Shown here: in pieces, positions 29,394 to 37,289 of the stretch | Position numbering within the stretch: the first letter of the stretch is position 1 | Layout: each line of letters begins with the position of its first letter | NCBI GenBank assembly: GCA_017517845.1 | Contig: JAFWXW010000024.1 | Coordinates: 1-47,178 of the forward strand | Length of the DNA stretch: 47,178 bases | Source of the DNA: Paludibacteraceae bacterium | Lineage (GTDB): Bacteria > Bacteroidota > Bacteroidia > Bacteroidales > Paludibacteraceae | Direction: 5' to 3' | Notes under the pieces: model-generated | What the model was told of the DNA's origin: nothing | Database searches by the model: none | The model's input: the letters and a program-made list of their open reading frames with translations, nothing else | Program-made: the position numbers and the translations under genes

Positions 29394-30236
29394 ATGGAAA
29401 AATATTATCATTTCACATCAATTGACACGCTTTATAATATGTTGACAAGTTCACTTATAGTTGTTGATGATACAAATTGTAAGTACATAGAGTTTTGGGC
29501 AACTGGAATAAATGCTTTGAATGATACAACAGAACGTGATTTGTTTGTTAATGCTCTAATAAAAGAAGTTAGGCAATATGCTAATAACAAAGGAAATACA
29601 TTAACAAGTGAACAAGAAAAGGAATTAGGTAAACTTTGTTATACTGACTTATATGTAATATCATTAACTGGTAGCAACCTATCTGTTTCAGATGAGTTAA
29701 ATATGTGGCGTGGTTATGGAGGTAATGGGAGTGGAGTTTGTATAGAATTTGATTTTTCAAAGGTACAACCAATTAATCCTATTGGAATAAATGCATTTCA
29801 AATGGAAGATAAGTATATACTGCGTGAGTGTGAATATCTAATGCCTGAAGATATTACATTAAAACAAGACCTAATAATGCAGATTTACGATGCTTTGTTT
29901 ATCAATGAAAAAGATAATATGAAAACAACTGTATATATGGCTGGTATAATTGCCAGCATAGCAAAGTTATCTCCATATTATAAACATAAAGCGTATGAAT
30001 CAGAACATGAATGGAGAATTGTTAAACATTCTCTTGAACAACCAAAGTATAGGAAGCGTGGTGATTTAGTAATACCATATATTACATATCGTATCCCTGT
30101 TACTGCAATAACATCTGTAAAAATTGGTCCATGTATAAAGAGCACCTTTATAATTGATAATCTGGTAAGTTTTATTTATAGAAAACTTGGTCCAAATATA
30201 GAAATAAAATATTCAGATATTCCGTATAGAGGTTAA
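29394..30236 (+). CDS. DUF2971-like protein, third gene of the defence operon
   Basis: This 280-residue protein begins MEKYYHFTSIDTLYNMLTSS. It contains SVSDELNMWRGYGGNGSGVCIEFDF (about residues 95-122) and YESEHEWRIVKH (about 200-212), the three conserved blocks I associate with DUF2971. The opening HFTS, the ...GVCIEFD block and the closing EHEWRI recall the spaced His/Glu pattern of ADP-ribosyltransferase-like folds such as DarT, but this is inference. The gene begins four bases after the methyltransferase stop, so it is very probably co-transcribed and may be an effector of the system. No signal peptide. Confidence 0.65.
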   Translation: MEKYYHFTSIDTLYNMLTSSLIVVDDTNCKYIEFWATGINALNDTTERDLFVNALIKEVRQYANNKGNTLTSEQEKELGKLCYTDLYVISLTGSNLSVSDELNMWRGYGGNGSGVCIEFDFSKVQPINPIGINAFQMEDKYILRECEYLMPEDITLKQDLIMQIYDALFINEKDNMKTTVYMAGIIASIAKLSPYYKHKAYESEHEWRIVKHSLEQPKYRKRGDLVIPYITYRIPVTAITSVKIGPCIKSTFIIDNLVSFIYRKLGPNIEIKYSDIPYRG

Positions 30237-30310
30237 TTTTTTGTATATGATAACAATAGTCTATAGTGTAATTACCTTTGAAATATTGATGATTTTTCAA
30301 CATTTTGTAG

Positions 30311-30318
30311 TATATTTG
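30311..30318 (+). promoter_or_regulatory. -7 promoter element of a candidate small RNA
   Basis: TATATTTG, about 53 bases before a strong terminator hairpin at 30371-30410, with no ORF between. A second match, TACCTTTG, lies at 30273-30280. Confidence 0.45.
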
Positions 30319-30323
30319 CCAAT

Positions 30324-30412
30324 GCGACTTGACTAGACTTATTATAGTCGGCAACTCGCATGTCGAGAGTAGAGTTGTTTGATATTTCAGAATCAAGCAA
30401 CTCTATTTTTAT
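30324..30412 (+). ncRNA. Candidate small RNA between the defence operon and the DUF3990 module
   Basis: From the -7 element at 30311-30318 a transcript of about 90 bases is expected. It would contain a small GACTA/TAGTC hairpin and end at a 13-bp terminator hairpin (AGAGTTGTTTGAT with ATCAAGCAACTCT, one wobble) followed by ATTTTT. A further hairpin TTACCTC-AAAT-GAGGTAA lies just beyond (30412-30429). No start codon with a useful frame is present. Function unknown; it may belong to either flanking operon or to neither. Confidence 0.4.
30371..30410 (+). terminator. Terminator of the candidate small RNA
   Basis: A 13-bp stem at 30371-30383 and 30392-30404, with T5 after one A. Confidence 0.7.
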
Positions 30413-30553
30413 TACCTCAAATGAGGTAAGATGGACAAAATGTAGATTATATTCCATTGTGTTATAATCTTTTTCCTAACCTTGTTTCATAAAATTTTGT
30501 TAATAGAATTAACTATATTAATTCTCTCACATTGATGGCAGAAAAAAAATTAT

Positions 30554-30561
30554 TATATTTG
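30554..30561 (+). promoter_or_regulatory. -7 promoter element of the DUF3791-DUF3990 operon
   Basis: TATATTTG, 39 bases before the ATG at 30600. The same octamer stands before the second copy of the module (40441-40448). Confidence 0.6.
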
Positions 30562-30599
30562 CGTGGGAAGTGGCATAAATGCTGCTACACAATATTGTT

Positions 30600-30818
30600 A
30601 TGAAAGATAAATACATGATTCCATACATCAATGCTTGCATAAGAGCTTTTGCAAAAAGATTTAGCCTCTCTGTGCGTAGTGCATTTGAATATCTTTATAG
30701 ATTTAAAGGTATAAGTTTTCTTGTGGAGTTTTATGATGTAATGCATCTGTCATCAATAGATGATGCAGTAGATGACCTAATCGTATGTTGTTTAAATAAT
30801 GGAGGAACACTTAAATGA
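30600..30818 (+). CDS. DUF3791-type small protein, probable antitoxin or accessory (intact module)
   Basis: A 72-residue protein. The segment RFKGISFLVEFYDVMHLSSI, the DDAVDDLI stretch and the ending NNGGTLK recur almost position by position in the second copy at 40467-40691 (RFNGLSHLTTYYDIIHTLSF, NGGKLK). I read it as the DUF3791 family. An ATG at 30579 is also possible, but comparison with copy 2 favours 30600. Its TGA overlaps the ATG of the next gene (ATGA), which implies translational coupling. Confidence 0.75.
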   Translation: MKDKYMIPYINACIRAFAKRFSLSVRSAFEYLYRFKGISFLVEFYDVMHLSSIDDAVDDLIVCCLNNGGTLK

Positions 30819-31285
30819 TACTATATCATGGCACGAATATTGATTTTGATACTATAAATCTTACTAAATCTCATAAATATAAAGATTTTGGTCAAGGTTT
30901 TTATTTAACAGATATTCGTAAGCAGGCTGAAGAATTAGCTTCTAAAAGATCTCGTCTTTTTGGTGGTTATCCTGTTATTCAAGAATATGAATTTGATGAA
31001 AAACTCTTGGAAGAAGGAGAATTACGTGTATTAAAGTTTGATAGACCATCAGAAGAATGGGCAGATTTTATATTTAAGAATCGTAATAGAGAAACTAATT
31101 ATATTCACGATTATGACATTGTAATAGGTCCTATTGCTGACGATGGTGTGGCTTATCTTTTGGGTCTTTATGATGAGGGGGTTATTAAAATAGGAGATTT
31201 AAGTAAACGGTTGGAATATAAAAATCTTAATAGACAATATTTTTTTGGAACAGAAAAATCTCTTAAATATTTAAAACGATTATGA
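30815..31285 (+). CDS. DUF3990 protein, ADP-ribosyltransferase-like; probable toxin
   Basis: This 156-residue protein starts MILYHGTNIDFDTINL and then has KDFGQGFYLTDIRKQAEELASKRS-like blocks typical of DUF3990. The His in YHGT (residue 5) and the Tyr in GFYLT (residue 30) sit where ADP-ribosyltransferases of the H-Y-E class bind NAD+. A C-terminal acidic residue for the third position is likely but not certain. It is coupled by ATGA overlaps to small genes on both sides. In the second copy of the module exactly this gene is gutted while the flanks remain, which is what one expects of the harmful component. The biochemical activity is inference. Confidence 0.75.
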   Translation: MILYHGTNIDFDTINLTKSHKYKDFGQGFYLTDIRKQAEELASKRSRLFGGYPVIQEYEFDEKLLEEGELRVLKFDRPSEEWADFIFKNRNRETNYIHDYDIVIGPIADDGVAYLLGLYDEGVIKIGDLSKRLEYKNLNRQYFFGTEKSLKYLKRL

Positions 31286-31503
31286 CAGAACAAGTAAAAA
31301 AGAATTATCTAGTTAGTCATATTGTGGATAGATTAACGGAATATCTTATTTTGGATAGGGATATAGAGTTAGTTGATGCACTAAAAATAGTATATCAATC
31401 TAAAACGTATCAATTATTACAAGATGAGGTAGGCGATTTATATAGCCAAAGTCCATCTTATATTTACGAGTTATTAAAAGAAGAGATAGATTTTGTTCGG
31501 TAA
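31282..31503 (+). CDS. Small DUF3990-associated protein (intact module, third gene)
   Basis: A 73-residue, largely helical protein. DALKIVYQSKTYQLLQDEVG and LYSQSPSYIYELLKEE match copy 2 (KAMDILYNSDTFARLQD, LYYQSPGYVYSFLNNE). I have seen this motif accompanying DUF3990 genes but know of no assigned function. It starts within the stop of the DUF3990 gene. It is probably an antitoxin partner or regulator; either it or the DUF3791 protein could neutralise the enzyme. Confidence 0.75.
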   Translation: MTEQVKKNYLVSHIVDRLTEYLILDRDIELVDALKIVYQSKTYQLLQDEVGDLYSQSPSYIYELLKEEIDFVR

Positions 31504-31536
31504 TCTATTTATATATTAAGTGCGGTTTATCTTTGC

Positions 31537-31560
31537 GGACATTGCACGCAGTGTCCCTAC
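31537..31560. repeat. 24-bp palindromic repeat, copy 2
   Basis: GGACATTGC-AC-GCAGTGTCC followed by CTAC; one arm position differs from the perfect palindrome of copies 1 and 3 (a G-U pair as RNA). It follows the module's last stop codon by 34 bases. Confidence 0.8.
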
Positions 31561-31704
31561 GCTTAGTTCTGCTATCACTTGTACAGCAATTCCTAATTAT
31601 TCGGGCTATGCCCTCATGATTTCGCTCCCGCTCGGCATAGTTCAAACAAGTTTGACTCTGCTCTCGCTTACTCGCGGAATTATTCCCTTCGGTCATCAAC
31701 TCGT
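31561..31704. repeat. Non-coding patch with nested inverted repeats
   Basis: No gene is supported here. The stretch contains CTATGCC ... GGCATAG (7-bp arms) and TCAAAC-AA-GTTTGA near 31640. It is more GC-rich than its surroundings. It looks like repetitive intergenic material at the right edge of the accessory island. No second copy occurs in this window. Confidence 0.35.
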
Positions 31705-31723
31705 CCTAACTCCTAACTTCTAC
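31705..31723 (-). repeat. GGAGTTA heptamer array at the metallo-hydrolase 3' end
   Basis: A short array (minus strand: GTAGAAGTTAGGAGTTAGG) that supplies the ending V-R-S-stop of the neighbouring gene. Confidence 0.75.
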
Positions 31724-32458
31724 CTTCATTCCGTCGTAGGCGAGGTGTTGCCCGAAGGGTAGCTCTTTTGAAACTTCTGCGTGACGGCCGAGGCTGTGGC
31801 AGATGTGGGTGAAGTATGTAGTTTTTGGGTGAATTTTGGAGGAAAATTCTTGGGCTTGTTCAAGGCTGAAATGTGAGAAATGTGGAGTTTTTCGCAAAGC
31901 ATCTACTATAAGCACTTCAAGTCCCTGCAGTTTTGCTAGTTCTTCGTCTTGGATGCTAGAAATATCGGTGATATAGGCAAAATTTCCTATTCTGTAGCCC
32001 AAAATAGGTAGGGCAGCATGCATGTATCTAATAGGAATGATTTCTATATCGTCTAGTAGAAATGGTTTTTCTGAGATTTGATGAAGTGTAAGCTTGGGTA
32101 TTCCAGGGTATTTTACTTCTGCGAAACAATATGGGAAAGTTCTGCGAACAGAAGCACATACATTCTCCTCTGCATAAATATGTACATCACCAAATGGGCG
32201 TAAATCTCCTATGCCAAATGTATGGTCGAAGTGCTCATGAGTGAGCAGAATATAGTCTATTTTGTCTATGTTGTTTTGTAAAACTTGACTTCTAAAGTCT
32301 GGACCACAGTCAATTAGGATATTCTTTCCCTTTACTTCTATAAAAATAGAAGCTCTCATTCTTTTGTCTTTTGGGTCTGTAGAAAGACAAGTTTCACATT
32401 TACATCTTACTTCTGGTACGCCACCTGATGTCCCTGAACCTAAAACGGTAATTTGCAT
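31706..32458 (-). CDS. Metallo-beta-lactamase-fold phosphodiesterase (PhnP-like)
   Basis: A 250-residue MBL-fold hydrolase. It has a GSGTSGGVPEVRCKCETC start with paired cysteines and the metal motif LTHEHFDHTFGIGDLRP (HxHxDH). Later ligands lie in YITDISSIQ and FTHICHSLG. The arrangement is that of the PhnP / cyclic-phosphodiesterase branch, cytosolic. Its start overlaps the end of the RNA methyltransferase gene by 19 bases. The C-terminal residues EVRS and stop come from the heptamer array, as in two other genes of this window. Confidence 0.85.
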   Translation of the reverse strand: MQITVLGSGTSGGVPEVRCKCETCLSTDPKDKRMRASIFIEVKGKNILIDCGPDFRSQVLQNNIDKIDYILLTHEHFDHTFGIGDLRPFGDVHIYAEENVCASVRRTFPYCFAEVKYPGIPKLTLHQISEKPFLLDDIEIIPIRYMHAALPILGYRIGNFAYITDISSIQDEELAKLQGLEVLIVDALRKTPHFSHFSLEQAQEFSSKIHPKTTYFTHICHSLGRHAEVSKELPFGQHLAYDGMKVEVRS

Positions 32459-33741
32459 AATTCTTCTGGTATATTCATTCTAATTCTCCACAAATCGGGG
32501 TAGAGATTATTACATCTATTTCCAATATTTTTTACCCAACCTAGATTTACTCCATCGTATTTTACTAAAACATATCCGATAGGGGCTTCGGCAAGTGTAA
32601 TGCTTTCGCATTTTAAAAACTTAAGTGCGGTAAGCCTATCTAGTTCCACGCTTGCCCAACTGTTTGTGTTAATGTCTTTGCAAAGAGCAAGTTGTGTGTC
32701 GGGGATAAATTGCATTTTCTTTTTGTTTTCAATCTTTTCTCCTAGTTTTACCCCAATTTTTAGGACTCTTAATTTAGAACAAAGATAAGAAATTTCTGCC
32801 TCAAAAGCCCTAGGTATGCTATAAATTTCATTGCCTTTTTCTATTATAGCCCAGTTTTCTGGATTGATTAATAACTCTTGATGTGGACTATATTTGCTAG
32901 GTTTGGATTTTATATGTTTAAAATTTGGAGCAGATGAGGTTTTTCTCATTGAGGCAATAAAAAATCCCTCGCTCATATCTGTGTGGAAATAAAAATGTCT
33001 GCTTTCTATTAGTTCTGCACCTAGATTTTCACATACCCATTGTACGTTTTCTTCATTCTCTTTACGATTAAATGTACAAGTACTATAAATGAAAATGCCA
33101 TTTTCTTTGAGAGCGTCCCATACGTCTGATACTATTTCACGTTGGCGAGTAGCACAATGTTCTACAGCTTCTAGCGACCAATCTTTTACAGCTTGTTCAT
33201 CTTTTCTAAACATTCCTTCGCCAGAGCAGGGGAGGTCTGCCACTATAATATCTGCAAAAGCACCTAGTTTTCCAAAATCTTTTGCACTATTATTGCAAAC
33301 TAAAACTTCGCTACGACCCCATTTACACATGTTTTCGTGAAGAATATTAGCCCTAGCGGGCAATGCTTCATTACATATCAACAGACTATCTTTTGTGATG
33401 AGGTTTGCCAAATGAGTAGATTTCCCTCCAGGGGCAGCACAGAGGTCCAAAACTATTTGATTATTTTCTATATAAGGAGAAATAATTTTCTCTAGATACA
33501 TAGAACCTGCTTCTTGCACATAATATGCTCCTGCATGGAATCTAGGATCTAGTGTGAAAATTGGTCTGCTATCTAAATAATATCCAGTGGGACAATGCTT
33601 TACAATATTGTCCGAAGGACTAAGTTTTACCTTGTCATTGATACGAATACTAGTGGGAATATCTTCTTTTAGTGCCTCAAAAAATGCTTCCCATTCGTTA
33701 GGTAAAATCTCTTTTATTATGTTTTTAAAGTCTTCGATAAT
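32440..33741 (-). CDS. RsmF/NOL1-NOP2-Sun family RNA m5C methyltransferase
   Basis: This protein of about 430 residues methylates cytosine-5 in RNA, probably rRNA. It has the SAM motif LDLCAAPGGKSTHLA, catalytic motif IV ADLPCSGEGMFRKDE and motif VI YSTCTFNRKENE. The C-terminal PUA-like part is present. The start is doubtful. The frame is open to an ATG at 33822, but a -7 element (TACTTTTG at 33759-33766) lies inside that extension, and family alignment begins near IIEDFKNIIKEILP. No ATG or GTG occurs there; ATT at 33741 is the candidate used here. The stop TAG overlaps the next gene, so TAG is a genuine stop in this organism. Confidence 0.85.
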   Translation of the reverse strand: MIEDFKNIIKEILPNEWEAFFEALKEDIPTSIRINDKVKLSPSDNIVKHCPTGYYLDSRPIFTLDPRFHAGAYYVQEAGSMYLEKIISPYIENNQIVLDLCAAPGGKSTHLANLITKDSLLICNEALPARANILHENMCKWGRSEVLVCNNSAKDFGKLGAFADIIVADLPCSGEGMFRKDEQAVKDWSLEAVEHCATRQREIVSDVWDALKENGIFIYSTCTFNRKENEENVQWVCENLGAELIESRHFYFHTDMSEGFFIASMRKTSSAPNFKHIKSKPSKYSPHQELLINPENWAIIEKGNEIYSIPRAFEAEISYLCSKLRVLKIGVKLGEKIENKKKMQFIPDTQLALCKDINTNSWASVELDRLTALKFLKCESITLAEAPIGYVLVKYDGVNLGWVKNIGNRCNNLYPDLWRIRMNIPEELCKLPF

Positions 33742-33758
33742 ATTTTTATATTTTTTTA

Positions 33759-33766
33759 CAAAAGTA
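33759..33766 (-). promoter_or_regulatory. Possible -7 element of the RNA methyltransferase gene
   Basis: TACTTTTG on the minus strand fits TAnnTTTG. It would place transcription start downstream of the ATG at 33822, implying a non-AUG start. It may also be chance in this T-rich stretch. Confidence 0.35.
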
Positions 33767-33828
33767 ATGATTTTTTTTATATCTTTACAAGATATTTCTA
33801 ATCTTCTAATTAGGAAGTACATTATTTT

Positions 33829-35349
33829 ATGTCATCAAGGTTAAAATCTTTTATAAATCAATTGGTGAGAGATATAGTTAATCTTACTATTTCTTTCTTT
33901 CTTGTTATGTGGATTACTCCACTTCATACTCCAGAGCCTGTGGCAAAATATTATATGCCATATTTGGGATATTGTTTACTATGGATTATAGTTGCAATCT
34001 TGGTTGGTAGGTATAAGTTACCTATTAAATATCAGGGATATGTTCCATCGGTGTATAAGGTGTTCAATACCACGCTTTTCGTTTATGCAGTTGCCTTTTC
34101 TTTTATTTATTTTACTCAGGCTAATTATTCTGTATTAGTATTTTTAATTATAAGTTTGTGTGTTTTTGGATGTTCCTTTATTATGCAAACTTTGTACTTT
34201 GCATTTTTATATGCTTCTGATCCAGAAGATGATGTTCACCCAATAGAAAAACGTGAACCTAAATCTTTAATTACCACGCCAGAAGAAATTTCAGAAGAAG
34301 CGTTCAAAAGTCGTAAGGAGGCGATGGTGAAGTGGATGGGTGAAAGAGCATTTAGATATTTAGGCAAAAAAGTAGGTCTTAATTTAAACACAACAAAGGT
34401 TTTAGCCACTACATCAAATTTTAATATAGAGGAAATTACTCCATATCAATATGATGTTATAATAAACGTTCGTAGTTTAAACAACATCAGAGGTATAAAC
34501 AAAATGTTCTCAAAGGTAAATGAGAAACTACCAGATAATGGTATTTTTGTAGGCTGTTTTAAACAAAAAAGTGTTACCAAAAGAGAAATTTTATTCAAAT
34601 ATCCAGCAGGGATTAATTGGATAGTTTATTCATTTTATTACTTCGTAAAACGTATAATTCCAAAACTTTTCCTTACTAAACGTTTATATTATGATATAAC
34701 CAAAGGTAAACGCAGAGTACTTTCCAAAACAGAAGTGTTCGGACGTTTGTATTATTGTGGTTTTGAAATATTAAATGAGAAGAAGATAGATAGATATACC
34801 TATTTCATCGCTCGTAGAGTAAAAGAACCACCTATGATAAAGAAACGTCGTTATGGACCTATCATTTCACTAAATCGTGTAGGTAAAAACGGACGTGTAT
34901 TCAAGTTTTATAAGATGCGAACCATGTATCCATATTCTGAATTTCTCCAAGAATATGTTTATAAAAAATGTGGTCTTCAAGAAGGTGGAAAATTTACTCA
35001 TGATATTCGTGTGAGTACAATAGGTAGATTTATGAGAAAATATTGGATAGACGAACTTCCTATGTTTATAAACCTATTCAAAGGTGATATGAAATTGGTA
35101 GGTGTGCGTCCTCTAAGTAAACACTATTTTAGTTTATATTGTACAGAATTACAAGAGTTAAGAACTAAATTTAAACCAGGTCTTCTGCCTCCTTTTTATG
35201 CCGATATGCCTAAAACTCTAGATGAGATTCAGCAGTCTGAGCTTAATTATCTAAAAATGTGTCAGAAGAGGGGAGTGTTTGTTACAGATGTGGTTTACAT
35301 ATGGAAGATTTTTGTGAATATTGTTTTTAAGAAAGCAAGATCTCATTAG
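33829..35349 (+). CDS. Bacterial sugar transferase (phosphoglycosyltransferase), membrane-anchored
   Basis: This 506-residue protein has four N-terminal hydrophobic segments (about residues 12-135) and a middle part with nucleotide-type features. The PF02397-like catalytic end (about 335-500) contains FKFYKMRTMYPYS, DIRVSTIGRFMRKYWIDELP and NLFKGDMKLVGVRPLS. These enzymes start glycan assembly by moving a sugar-1-phosphate to undecaprenyl phosphate. The middle (about 170-260, NIEEITPYQYDVIINVRSLN) is unlike WbaP or PglC and is not identified. It heads a polysaccharide cluster and is divergent from the RNA methyltransferase. A weak -7 (TATCTTTA) lies at 33779-33786. Confidence 0.85.
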   Translation: MSSRLKSFINQLVRDIVNLTISFFLVMWITPLHTPEPVAKYYMPYLGYCLLWIIVAILVGRYKLPIKYQGYVPSVYKVFNTTLFVYAVAFSFIYFTQANYSVLVFLIISLCVFGCSFIMQTLYFAFLYASDPEDDVHPIEKREPKSLITTPEEISEEAFKSRKEAMVKWMGERAFRYLGKKVGLNLNTTKVLATTSNFNIEEITPYQYDVIINVRSLNNIRGINKMFSKVNEKLPDNGIFVGCFKQKSVTKREILFKYPAGINWIVYSFYYFVKRIIPKLFLTKRLYYDITKGKRRVLSKTEVFGRLYYCGFEILNEKKIDRYTYFIARRVKEPPMIKKRRYGPIISLNRVGKNGRVFKFYKMRTMYPYSEFLQEYVYKKCGLQEGGKFTHDIRVSTIGRFMRKYWIDELPMFINLFKGDMKLVGVRPLSKHYFSLYCTELQELRTKFKPGLLPPFYADMPKTLDEIQQSELNYLKMCQKRGVFVTDVVYIWKIFVNIVFKKARSH

Positions 35350-35406
35350 AGCTGTTTTTAAGGGTACTCTTCTAAAATCACTCTAAAATGTCCTAATAAA
35401 TAACAA

Positions 35407-37167
35407 ATGAAACGATTATATTTTTCTATCTTTATACTTTTGTTTTTCTCTGGGGTGGTGTTTGGTCAAAACATACCAGAGAATTTGTCGTATTACAGAA
35501 TTTACGATTTTTTAGATGAGTTGGCAACAGATGGTGTGATAGATGTAAATTCTGCTATTAAACCTTATAACAGAAATACCATAGCATCTGCACTTAAAGA
35601 GGCTAAGAGTAAAGATTCTCTTTTGCACAAAAGACAAAAAGCCGATTTAGAGTTCTTTATGAGCGATTTTGCAAATGAATTGGACACAATGCCCAAGGCG
35701 TATGTGCATTGGACAGATAAAAAATCTTTTGACCTATCACTGCTTCAACCACAATTTCTTTATCAAAATAAATATTTTAAATTTCATTTGAGACCTATTA
35801 TTGGTATGGACCTTATAGGTAACCGTAAGGGGTTAATTATGAAACGTTGGTGGGGTGGCGATATTCAGATGGATATTGTGAAACATGTTTCTCTTTGGGG
35901 AAGTTTGAGAGATATTTCATTTAATGGAAATTATTTAAGTGATGAATATTTTCCTAATAGTGCTGCTAAAATGTATGGTGCTCGCATTACACAACCTGGA
36001 TTTTTGAATAATCTACCTGGTGTACAGTACAAAGAAGCAACATACGGTGGTGATTATAGTGATTTTAGAGGTGGTATTAAAGCATATACTTGGTGGGGAA
36101 GCATAGGTGTGGTAAAAGACCAACTTCAATGGGGTGAGTCTTATAATTGTTCAAATATAATCTCTGGCAGAGCACCTTCGTTCCCTATGATTACTCTTAA
36201 TTTAACACCATGTGATTGGTTTGAATTTAATTATATACATGGTTGGATGGTGAGCAATCTAGTGGATAGCACATATTATTATACAGAAGAAACATATACC
36301 ACAGATACTTCTAAACGTCATTATAGACCTATGAATAAGTTTATAGCGGCTAATATGTTTACTTTTACTCCTATCCCTAGACTTAATATTTCATTTGGTA
36401 ACTCTATAATTTATTCAGAACGCAATGTGCAACTGATGTATTTTATTCCTTTTGCATTCTTTAAGTCTTTGGACCACCTTATGACAAAAGGTTTGGCAGT
36501 GGAGAACCAAAATTCTCAGATGTTTATAACATTGAGTTCTAGAAATATCAAGCATCTTCATTTGTATGCCTCATTTTTTATAGACGAGTTTAATACAAAA
36601 AGACTTTCTAATGAAGAACATAACCTTATTTCTTACAAAGCAGGTTTTAATGTGTCAAACTGGCCACTTAAAAATTTAAATTATGGTTTTGAATATACTA
36701 GAACCAATACTCTTAATTATAAACATTCTATTCAAGCTATTACTTGGGCTTCAAATTCATACAATTTAGGACACTATTTAGGAGATAATGCTCAACAATT
36801 TTATGCTTACATTGGTTACAAACCAATAAGAAAAGTGGATATAAAACTTTCTTATACAAAAGACCAAAAAGGTAATGATTATGACTATGTGCGTCGTAAT
36901 ACCAAACAAATTTTGGCACAGCCAATCCTAAAAGATATAGTTTGGGAAAACGATTTGGTCTCATTAAAGGCTACATACGAGGTTTTCCCTAATGCTTATG
37001 CAGTAGTAAACTTAGAATACAACAACGCTCGTGGTCATGACATCACTTCTGAACCTATTGAGGGTGAGAACAGACTTGATGCACAAGGTTATCTTGATAA
37101 ATATACGCCTAAGTTTTATAAGGGAGAGAATTGGACTATAACAGCGGGATTTAGTATAGGTTTTTGA
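35407..37167 (+). CDS. Wzi-type outer-membrane capsule assembly protein
   Basis: A 586-residue protein with signal peptide MKRLYFSIFILLFFSGVVFG. It is followed by the Bacteroidetes Wzi-like N-terminal helix region (DFLDELATDGVIDVNSAIKPYNRNTI) and a beta-barrel with many alternating aromatic segments. The last residues TITAGFSIGF give the usual terminal Phe. Wzi proteins bind capsule or O-polysaccharide at the cell surface. It lies 57 bases after the sugar transferase gene and before the diacetamido-uronate genes, consistent with one surface glycan pathway. Confidence 0.85.
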   Translation: MKRLYFSIFILLFFSGVVFGQNIPENLSYYRIYDFLDELATDGVIDVNSAIKPYNRNTIASALKEAKSKDSLLHKRQKADLEFFMSDFANELDTMPKAYVHWTDKKSFDLSLLQPQFLYQNKYFKFHLRPIIGMDLIGNRKGLIMKRWWGGDIQMDIVKHVSLWGSLRDISFNGNYLSDEYFPNSAAKMYGARITQPGFLNNLPGVQYKEATYGGDYSDFRGGIKAYTWWGSIGVVKDQLQWGESYNCSNIISGRAPSFPMITLNLTPCDWFEFNYIHGWMVSNLVDSTYYYTEETYTTDTSKRHYRPMNKFIAANMFTFTPIPRLNISFGNSIIYSERNVQLMYFIPFAFFKSLDHLMTKGLAVENQNSQMFITLSSRNIKHLHLYASFFIDEFNTKRLSNEEHNLISYKAGFNVSNWPLKNLNYGFEYTRTNTLNYKHSIQAITWASNSYNLGHYLGDNAQQFYAYIGYKPIRKVDIKLSYTKDQKGNDYDYVRRNTKQILAQPILKDIVWENDLVSLKATYEVFPNAYAVVNLEYNNARGHDITSEPIEGENRLDAQGYLDKYTPKFYKGENWTITAGFSIGF

Positions 37168-37170
37168 TAA

Positions 37171-37203
37171 AAGTTAGGAGTTAGGAGTTAGGAATTAGGA
37201 GTT
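37171..37203 (+). repeat. GGAGTTA heptamer array after the Wzi gene
   Basis: Four heptamers (one GGAATTA) on the plus strand, three bases after the stop codon. Confidence 0.85.
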
Positions 37204-37210
37204 TTTTTAT

Positions 37211-37218
37211 TATATTTG
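37211..37218 (+). promoter_or_regulatory. -7 promoter element of the aminotransferase operon
   Basis: TATATTTG, 72 bases before the ATG at 37290. The leader carries a small GCCGC-AAA-GCGGC hairpin (37245-37257). Confidence 0.55.
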
Positions 37219-37289
37219 CAACTTTGTAACAAAATTGTAACAAAGCCGCAAAGCGGCAAATTAAATACCAAACGTATAAACAAAATTTT

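Noticed and set aside
23014-30236. Calling the operon DISARM or BREX
   Set aside because: The core partner genes (drmA/drmB, or brxC/pglZ and others) are absent; only a helicase, a methylase and a DUF2971-like gene are seen.
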